Assembly (NCBI RefSeq): GCF_958298935.1
Contig: NC_084941.1
Span: 13,490,001 to 13,554,000, forward strand
From: Phragmites australis
Taxonomy: Eukaryota; Streptophyta; Magnoliopsida; Poales; Poaceae
Length of the DNA stretch: 64,000 nucleotides
Reading direction: 5' to 3'
Shown here: in pieces, positions 57,287 to 64,000 of the stretch
Layout: each line of letters opens with the position of its first letter
Position numbering within the stretch: position 1 is the first letter of the stretch
Position numbers and translations under genes: made by a program
Notes under the pieces: generated by a model
What the model saw: the letters and a program-made list of their open reading frames with translations, nothing else
What the model was told of the DNA's origin: nothing
Databases searched by the model: none

Positions 57287-60200
57287 CGTCACACCCAGTT
57301 TTATAAAGGAACAAAACCAGATGTAAATGACATGTATGCTAGGATCAAATTTCATACATGCAGTGATTTTATCAGTGTATCACACACAATGCCATTATTA
57401 CAATGTTTAACTTAAACAAATAGAAAGACATCAAAGTCTTTAGCTAAACCACACTATCAAAACACAGCGAAGCTCCTATCTTCCACAAGCGAATGGCCGG
57501 GGGTCCACCAACCGAGCAATCTTCATCTTCATCGATGTAGTCTGGTTCTTCTTCATTGTTTGAGCAGCGTTTGATGTACATTTGGATGGAAATAGCAAGT
57601 GTGAGTACATTTCGTACTCCGCAAGTGTGGGAAATAATGTCATGCAAGCTTAAATAAATGAGCAGGCTATAACAGGTTAAATTTGTATAAATGCCAACTA
57701 TGCTAATGAAGAGTTACAAAAGCATCATATTTAACTAGGTGAATCACCACTAAACTTCCAACCTCTAGAAATATCTCCACATGTTTCCCAACCACCTGAA
57801 AACCACTTCAGGTTCCCAAACCAACTAATCAAATCAACTAATCATGTTAGGATCCAAGTCTTTCATGACCGTGAGCACAGCTGATATATCAAATTTTACA
57901 CTCTGCAGAGGTTGTCCAGCTTTCCCCACGAGTCGTGATTTTCCTTCTTGCCGTGTCAGCGAAACACTTAACACACGCCAGTGGTGTGTCGCCCAGAAAG
58001 TCACTACAAGGATGTTACAAAGTTTCATCCAGTATGTGCATGCCAACTAGGTTTCACCACCATCAAAGTGGTATTCTAGCTACCCAGAAACCCCCTTTTG
58101 CGCCTTGTAGTTTTCAGCAAGTTTTCACCATTCCCTTCCACTACACATCTCATACCACTAACCAAATGTTTTTGGTCTTAGCCATCCCCACACATCCACT
58201 CTTTCATTTGGCACGCACAAAACTAGAATCCACTAATTAATAGGTCAAGCATGTCCCATAACAGGTCTCGTGGTTGGTACGATACTTCTTGGGTTGTCGC
58301 TCCATAAACCGGTCCTTACTTAGGTTACTTGAGCAAATACTAAGCCAACAACAAAACTATGATCATCATCAACACCTCTTTGCTCAAGGCCTAAGGTTCC
58401 ATGTTGCAATAATGTTACCAAAATTTCTCAACTCATAGTTGCATAGTTCATTGGTCATGTTTAACCGACTACCCATCAATATCGTTGTGCAAAGCTAAGC
58501 ATAAGCTACCAACAAAACTACTACTGATAACTAGACAACAAGGAATATATGGAATAGGGTACTATTAGCAAATAGGATTCAGGATTAACAACAAGCATGT
58601 TTAAAAAAACACATTTGAAAAACTACTATCAAAATGTTCAAGAACACATACGTCTTCCAACTTGCTACTCAGACTCTTCAAAGACTTATCCTGGAGATTC
58701 TTGAACTGGTCTTCGTCTGCTCTTGACACACACCAGAAAATCACGCAACAAAACAAACTAAGAACAGTAAACCAAACATTATTAAAACACTTTAAAAATA
58801 CTATGGTTGGATAAGTATGATTTTAGAAGAATTTAGACGCAAGAATCACCTAAATTAGAGTTAGAATAAAAGACAACGAACTCTCAGAAAAGGGATTAGG
58901 TTGAAAAGGAGAGGTTGGTTTACTGGAGTTATCTTCCTACAGGAATAGGCATCATCATGCAATCATTGCATCAGGCTTGACAACGTACTTGTGCAAGGTT
59001 TAAGAAATATAGGGCTGACTAGGCTAAGGATGATGATGTAGTGCTGACTTGGCATGCTATACAAGCACCGTCTTGGATTTAAGAAGAGGTACGCTAAGAT
59101 CTAGTCTCGACCACGTATGATGGATTAAAAAGGCCGAAGGTTGCACTTCTGGGCAAAGGATACTACTGGCGACTCTGCGTAGCGACGACAGCTTGGGTTT
59201 TGTCAAAGATGGCAATTGGGCACGTGGCCACTGACATCGATGTTGGGCTTCATTGGTGTTTCAATGAAATAAGGGAAGCATAGCGTATAACATGGAAAGG
59301 CTAACTCAAAGACATTACTCCCTCCGTTTCGCAATGTTTGTCCATGGCCTCGGGAGTATCTGTTTCAAATTGTTTGTCCATTGTGGTAACCAAGGATGCT
59401 TTATGGTCTATTTTCCTGTTATGCCCTTGAGTGCATGTATGCATTTACTCCAACGCTGATGAGTTACTTACTCTCATCCTTGCATTGATTAGGGGTAGCA
59501 TGGTCATCACACTACTTTTTTTACTCGATTTCAGTATTTCTTGGTTTGTACGTAATGGTGGGCGTGGACAAAAATTACGAAACGGAGGTAGTATCGGTTT
59601 TGGAAGGGGTCATCAGAGGTAGCGGCAAAACAACGATAAATGCTCACAGCTTCACTTATGGCCGCGTCCAGATGCAGCGACGAAGATGCATGCGCTCCTA
59701 GAGAATGGCTATGAAATTTGAGAAACCATTTGAATAGAGACATTCATATACCCTGGGAACACAATAATATAGCACGGGTTTGGGTAGATCATCTCCTAAG
59801 AGGAAGAACAATCAGCGGAGATGAGATTAGTGGCAATTGTGAAATACTACAGTTGGAAATCACGTTCTGGTCAAGTCGCTGCACAACAGGTGAAAGGCTC
59901 CTACATAGAAGACTGCATGGGACATGTTGTTACGTAGATGGCACATCCATACGGCTTCCGGATTAACGGAGAACGCGATAGAAAAATTGATGTGCATGGA
60001 GAACGCGTTCAGAAATAGGACTACGGGTATGTCAACCTTGATTCCGGCGGTTTGGCTGACCTACTGGTCGACCCAGTTGGTGAGGGAGTGGGCAACATGA
60101 TAGTTCATTCTCTTGTGAAAGGGTGTTGCAATTTGACCTCTGGTCAGCTGGGAACGTCGATAACAATGGGCGATGGTGCAGCTGTCTGTGATGGGGCTAG

Positions 60201-61456
60201 GGACTTAGTATGATAGTAAAATAGGGGTAAGGAAGGATAAGGAGGGGTCCTCACCTTGCTTTGGCGATCGAGGAAGGAGGATTCACGGAGACGACGATGT
60301 AGTGCATCACGGGCGGCGACGACGGTGACACAAGCAAACAGCGGTGCACGGGCAGGGAACCTGTGGTGGCTAGGGCTTGGAGGCATATAAATGAGGTAGG
60401 AAGGACGTTCAACACCTATTTATAGGGCTAGGGGCTGCTGGATGAGGTGGAGTCCAAGCCAAAAACGATTTCCTTTTCCACATCTCTCTATTCTGAGGAC
60501 AATATCTCCACCTTCCGTACTCCAAATTGGATGTTTCTGGACTCTAAATTGTAGTAATCGAAAATCTCGACAACTTTTGTACTCATTGGAACTTTTGGAA
60601 ATGCCATTTTGATTTCCAAAAATCCGCCACAAGATAAACTATTTGAACTGAGACTTATCTGCGCAACACTGATTTCAGGGGCCATAACTCCTACCTCCAT
60701 TATCCAAAAGGGGCCACAACTTTAGTATTGTCAAGATTTGCATTTGAGGCTGTCTTTAACTCTGAAACTATATGGAAATATAAGGCTGTCTAGAACTCCG
60801 TGAATATCCACTGATTTCGTGGATCCTTTGTGTTGGGCCTCCTAGATGACTTGTGTGTCAGCCAAGAGCTTTGGCTTGGGCAGGATTGGGTCTAATGGCA
60901 CCGTAGGCCTATCTAGGGTTTTAAAAAAGAAACTTTTGTAGAGAATTTTGAATACGGTTTGAATTTGAATTGAGCTTGGTGTGAATTTAAGAGAAAAAAA
61001 AGAGGTTGAACAAGAATGTGAGTAGATAAGGAATTTAAATTTGGATTTAGGTAGAATTTGAGAAAGAGGAGAGATTGGCTTCAAACAAGGATTTAGATAA
61101 GATATGAATTGAACTAGAGAAGGATCAGGTATGATCAAGGATTGAGTAGATAATGAATTCAAAGATTTTTAATTCCAACCATTAAGATCCTTAACTAAAT
61201 TACTACAGAGTTTTGTAAAAACCTTTTCAAAAAAAAATTTCACTCAAAACACCAAAGAGAAAGAAAAAGAAAAAGAACTCTAATGTATTTACCTGACTCA
61301 TAGCAAAACTCAACATGCAATGCATATAAAATAATAATCTATATTGATTACTTGTTTATGAAAATAGGTTTTAAACCTATTCTACTGGTGAAGCTACTTA
61401 CTAATGTTGTAAAAAAAATTTAAAAAAATTGCAAATTCTAAAACCAAGGTGTTACA
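57287..61456 (-). mobile_element. 5' LTR of gypsy element B (same family as LTR A)
   Basis: On the minus strand it starts TGTAACACCTTGG at 61456 and ends CTGGGTGTGACG at 57287; the final CA has become CG. It is 4170 bp, or about 3.9 kb without the MITE. It aligns with LTR A over its whole length in inverted orientation; for example the translated stretches IPNPSLVQFKSYSNPCLK (A) and IPDPSLVQFISYLNPCLK (B) correspond. It interrupts or abuts Sirevirus-type gag at 61457. Confidence 0.9.
59318..59591. mobile_element. Stowaway-type MITE in LTR B
   Basis: The termini CTCCCTCCGTTTCG and, inverted, CTACCTCCGTTTCG continue as matching arms to TTTGTCCA. TA dinucleotides flank it at 59316-59317 and 59592-59593. 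274 bp, no coding capacity. The matching place in LTR A (near 3115-3145) has no such insertion. Confidence 0.93.
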
Positions 61457-61459
61457 GAG

Positions 61460-62203
61460 AGCTTGGAAGAGGAGGATTCACCTATGAAAAATAAGAAAAA
61501 GAACATGGACTTCACCGGCCTTTACTTCATGGTGGAAGACAACAACAGTGACCCCGAGCTAGATTCTTCTTAAGTGTCACCTTCTTATGACCAGCTTTCT
61601 GTTCAGGCTGATACCTTGAATGATGCGCTTGTTAGCCAAGATAGATTGCTCAATAATGTGGTTCGTGAAGTTTAGGAACTTAAGTCTAGGATAGAATGTT
61701 CATCTTCTGAGCTTAAGTTGCTTAGATCTAGGGTTAGGGACGAGGAGTGTGATAGTTGCCTTGTGGTCATGAGTGAGCTTGCCAAGCTTCTGTCTTTGCA
61801 TGCTCAAGTCGCTAGTCCTCTTGAGATTGCTGAGAAGAAGCTCCTTGAGGAGGAATCTAAACATACTCACTTAGGCGCTTGTAAGAATTGTCATTTGCTC
61901 TCAAATGATGTTGATGTGAAAACCAAGCACATAAAGGGGCTAGAGTCTAGATTCGAGAGTGCTGAGCGTTCTAGTGATGTGCAACCAAACTGTTCCACAT
62001 GCATCATCCTTAAGGACAAGCTCAGCTGTATTAGAGGGCAAGTTGAGAAGCTCATGGCTGAGAATGAGTATCGCCTTTCTCTTGTGGAGTAATGCTCAGA
62101 AGGCAAGGGTAAGATGAACTTGATTTTGGCCAAGACCAAAATATGCACAGATAAGGAGGGTTTAGCTTTGGGGTTGAATCCAAGATCAATATCACACCAC
62201 AAC
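61460..62203 (+). pseudogene. Sirevirus-type gag fragment (probably element Z)
   Basis: The plus-strand frame from 61460 reads SLEEEDSPMKNKKKNMDFTG, then a long coiled coil, with in-frame stops near 61571, 61673 and 62090. CxxC pairs punctuate the coil (ECDSC, ACKNC, NCSTC). The tail MNLILAKTKICTDKEGLALG is familiar from Sirevirus gag just before pol. Its N-terminal part is cut at 61457 by LTR B and its C-terminal part near 62203 by LTR F. It has the right orientation and type to be the rest of Sirevirus Z. Confidence 0.7.
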
Positions 62204-62204
62204 T

Positions 62205-62618
62205 CACAAATGCTCTCGAAGGACGTGGCTTCGGGGGCATCGAGGGCTCTGGGGGACATGGGCTCTGAGAGACTCGGGCTCTGGGAGGCTATGGCTCTGG
62301 GAGGCCATGGCTTCGGAAGCATCGAAGGCTCTGGGAGACAGGGGCTCTGGGAGGCTGTGGATCTAGGGGCATCGAGGGCTCTAGGAGAAAGGGGCTCTAG
62401 GAGGCTTTGTCTCCGAGGGTGTTGAGGGTCCCTAGAGACTACCCCCACCCTTCCCTAGAGGATGTCTTCTTCTCCCATTTTGGGGATAGCTTCCGAAGGG
62501 ACCCATGACCTCTGGAAGCTGGGCTTTCTTCTACGGAGATGAAACCCAAGGGTTCCAACAGAGCTCCTGGTGGAGACCTTTTAGTGATATCTATGGGCTA
62601 GGTTATTTCCCCCCAATA
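62205..62618 (-). mobile_element. Truncated 3' LTR (F) of second Grande-like element
   Basis: On the minus strand it begins TATTGGGGGGAAATAACC at 62618, like LTR E (TACTGGGGGAAAATAAAC). Imperfect repeats of GGCTCTGGGAGGC type fill 62235-62415. The rest of the LTR is missing at the Sirevirus junction. Confidence 0.6.
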
Positions 62619-63428
62619 ATACCCCATCATTTCCTGGACCGAGGTAAGGAGGGGTGAGCAGATGTAGAAGGAACTAACTCTAGCCCGGCCCCATATTCTG
62701 GATATCTCATGTCGTAGCCTCTATCAGTATAGGATTCTTTCGATGATAACCTTGAGCGACGATGTCAGAGCCGAATGGGGACGGCGAGGCTTAGTGGTGT
62801 AGGTGGCACCAAGGCCTAAGGCCGTTGCGATGCTAGTAGAGGCACCATGTTTTGGAGTCCGTGCGGAGGCCGGAATGAGCTCTTCAGCTTTTTTGATGGT
62901 AAATCTTCTTGCCACTTGAGCTGTTGTGGCGGGGGTTGTACATGGAGGCAAAAAAATTTCTTTGTCCTCGATGCAAGTACTGATGGCATATGGAAACGGC
63001 AGTGTGTCCGACTTGGTTATGTGCAGCCTCGCTTGGGGCCTTGCACCCATGACTCTTGCATGCGCTGAAAGGGGCTCAGCTCATGAACGCGATGAGACGT
63101 ATGCGTGGGAACCCAGAGTGCCACTGTAGGGTGTTGCCATGTCGACATGGGTCAGCCGGGGTACAGTCACAAGCCCTTCAATTAGTGGTTGTGCGCCTGA
63201 TAGAGTCATGTGCAGCCTTGCTGGGGGATCTATGCCCATGACTCTTGCATGCGCTGAAAGGCGCTTGTCTCATAAATGCGATGAGACGTGTGCGCAAAAG
63301 CCGAGTGCCACTGGGGTCAGTTGGGGTGTGACCATGGGCACCTCGTGGGAGTAATTGGAATTTCCATGAATCGACACCCGTGGCGATTCCACTTCCTTCC
63401 CCAGGCACATGCAACTAGATGGCCCGGC
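62619..63428 (-). other. Internal 3' region of second Grande-like element
   Basis: Upstream of the antisense ORF on the plus strand. A direct duplication (63019-63207 and 63208-63396) makes up most of the second half; see the separate entry. ORFs here are short and undefined. Confidence 0.5.
63019..63396 (+). repeat. 189-bp direct duplication upstream of antisense ORF
   Basis: ATGTGCAGCC starts at 63019 and again at 63208. Both units contain CCCATGACTCTTGCATGCGC, TGAAAGG(G/C)GC, GCGATGAGACGT and GTGCCACT. The second copy ends about 30 bp before the TATA box. Confidence 0.85.
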
Positions 63429-63434
63429 TATAAA
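63429..63434 (+). promoter_or_regulatory. TATA box of antisense ORF, copy 2
   Basis: TATAAA in GGCCCGGCTATAAAGCC, exactly 69 bp before the ATG at 63498, as in copy 1. Confidence 0.7.
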
Positions 63435-63497
63435 GCCAGGGTTTGCTCCGTTGATTCATCACCATTTATGTATGTGAGAGGTTCTCCTTGACTTACC

Positions 63498-63938
63498 ATG
63501 GCGTCTTCTTCCTCCTCATCATTGGAGATGTCAATTTTCTTGACAGCGAGGTCGCCCTTAGCGCCGACGCCGGTGTTTGCAGGATTAGAGCTAGCGACCA
63601 TTGTACTCCCCACCTTGTAGAGGGGGCTACCACCCATTACTTTGTCTCGGTCTGTGGTCCAAGCAGTTGCTCCAGCTGAGACCATTGACATCTCTGATGA
63701 CGAAGAGGATGTCCACTGGGGATCCTTTGAAGAGGAAGATTGATGTGGAAGAGAACATGGAGGCGAAGAAGGAGGTGGTCAAGGCAAAGAAGGAAAATGT
63801 CGAGGAGGGAAAGAGAGCCACGACAGAGCTTTTTCAGTCCTCCTCCTCCTCCTCTGGTGATTCAGTGATCAGCTACTATATTAGCTTCCGTAGTGTTAGG
63901 ATGCAAATCAAGCGCATTAGCCACGACATGTGCCACTG
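63498..63938 (+). pseudogene. Antisense ORF of Grande-like gypsy element, copy 2
   Basis: Starts at ATG 63498 (MASSSSSSLEMSIFLTARSP), with a Pro/Ala stretch, an acidic patch (ETIDISDDEEDVHWGSF), a Lys/Glu run (KKEVVKAKKENVEEGK) and a Ser run. It ends in the C-terminal motif ISYYISFRSVRMQIKRISH before a stop at 63937-63939. One in-frame TAG lies near 63618, and a frameshift near 63735 moves the C-terminal half to another frame. The layout, acidic patch, Ser run and Y-I-FR-R-Q spacing match copy 1. It lies opposite to the orientation of its LTR. Function unknown. Confidence 0.6.
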
Positions 63939-64000
63939 ATAAGGCTTGTAGTGTCCTTGATCGTCACCTTATACTCTTTCTCCCCCTGGATTCCTCTCTT

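Noticed and set aside
59431..59622. 63-codon ORF
   Set aside because: Mostly inside the Stowaway MITE and runs out through its terminal repeat.

Overview
This window looks like repeat-dense nuclear DNA from a large-genome grass. Panicoid or Andropogoneae is my inference, from the mix of Sirevirus-type copia, Tekay/Del-like and Grande-like gypsy elements, CACTA ends and a Stowaway MITE. I find no intact host gene, no rRNA or tRNA gene and nothing bacterial. Every coding-like stretch I could identify belongs to a transposable element, and every one is broken by stops, frameshifts, deletions or insertions.

Layout. 1-8334: minus-strand gypsy-type element G, with an LTR at 5613-8334, a primer site at 5599-5610 and a non-gag ORF behind it. 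That ORF is split by a complete 4.1-kb solo LTR (A, 1160-5253, target duplication ACACA). 8335-12109: gag-only plus-strand element with its 3' LTR. 12111-14560: two CACTA-like subterminal regions full of short inverted repeats. 14580-20937: minus-strand Grande-like gypsy derivative with a 5' LTR, a broken gag, three different tandem arrays and, on the opposite strand, a small TATA-driven antisense ORF. 20938-36602: gypsy LTR D, split by an 11.7-kb Sirevirus (23494-35236, minus) carrying gag, pol and an env-like ORF.

36603-52520: plus-strand copia X, gag to RNase H. It is opened after the protease by about 11.7 kb of nested DNA: copia Y (Tork-like, minus, 38187-47632, itself holding an inverted LTR of its own family), gypsy fragment H (47633-49450) and a CACTA end at 49935. 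52521-54040: 5' LTR and primer site of Sirevirus Z; a Z-type gag stretch lies at 61460-62200. 54041-56448: second solo LTR (C, target duplication CTTTG). 56455-61456: 5' end of minus-strand gypsy B, whose 4.2-kb LTR matches A in inverted orientation and carries a Stowaway MITE that A lacks. 62205-64000: 3' end of a second Grande-like element, again with the antisense ORF.

Most noteworthy: the Grande-like antisense ORF occurs twice, each time with a TATA box exactly 69 bp before the ATG and a shared C-terminal motif. This suggests an independently transcribed, maintained element gene rather than a chance ORF. The 108-bp, 30-bp and roughly 87-bp arrays in the same element are also unusual, as is the ORF next to the primer site whose frame runs straight across the solo-LTR insertion. 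Family names come from recognition of protein motifs and LTR, primer-site and polypurine signatures; no database search was run.
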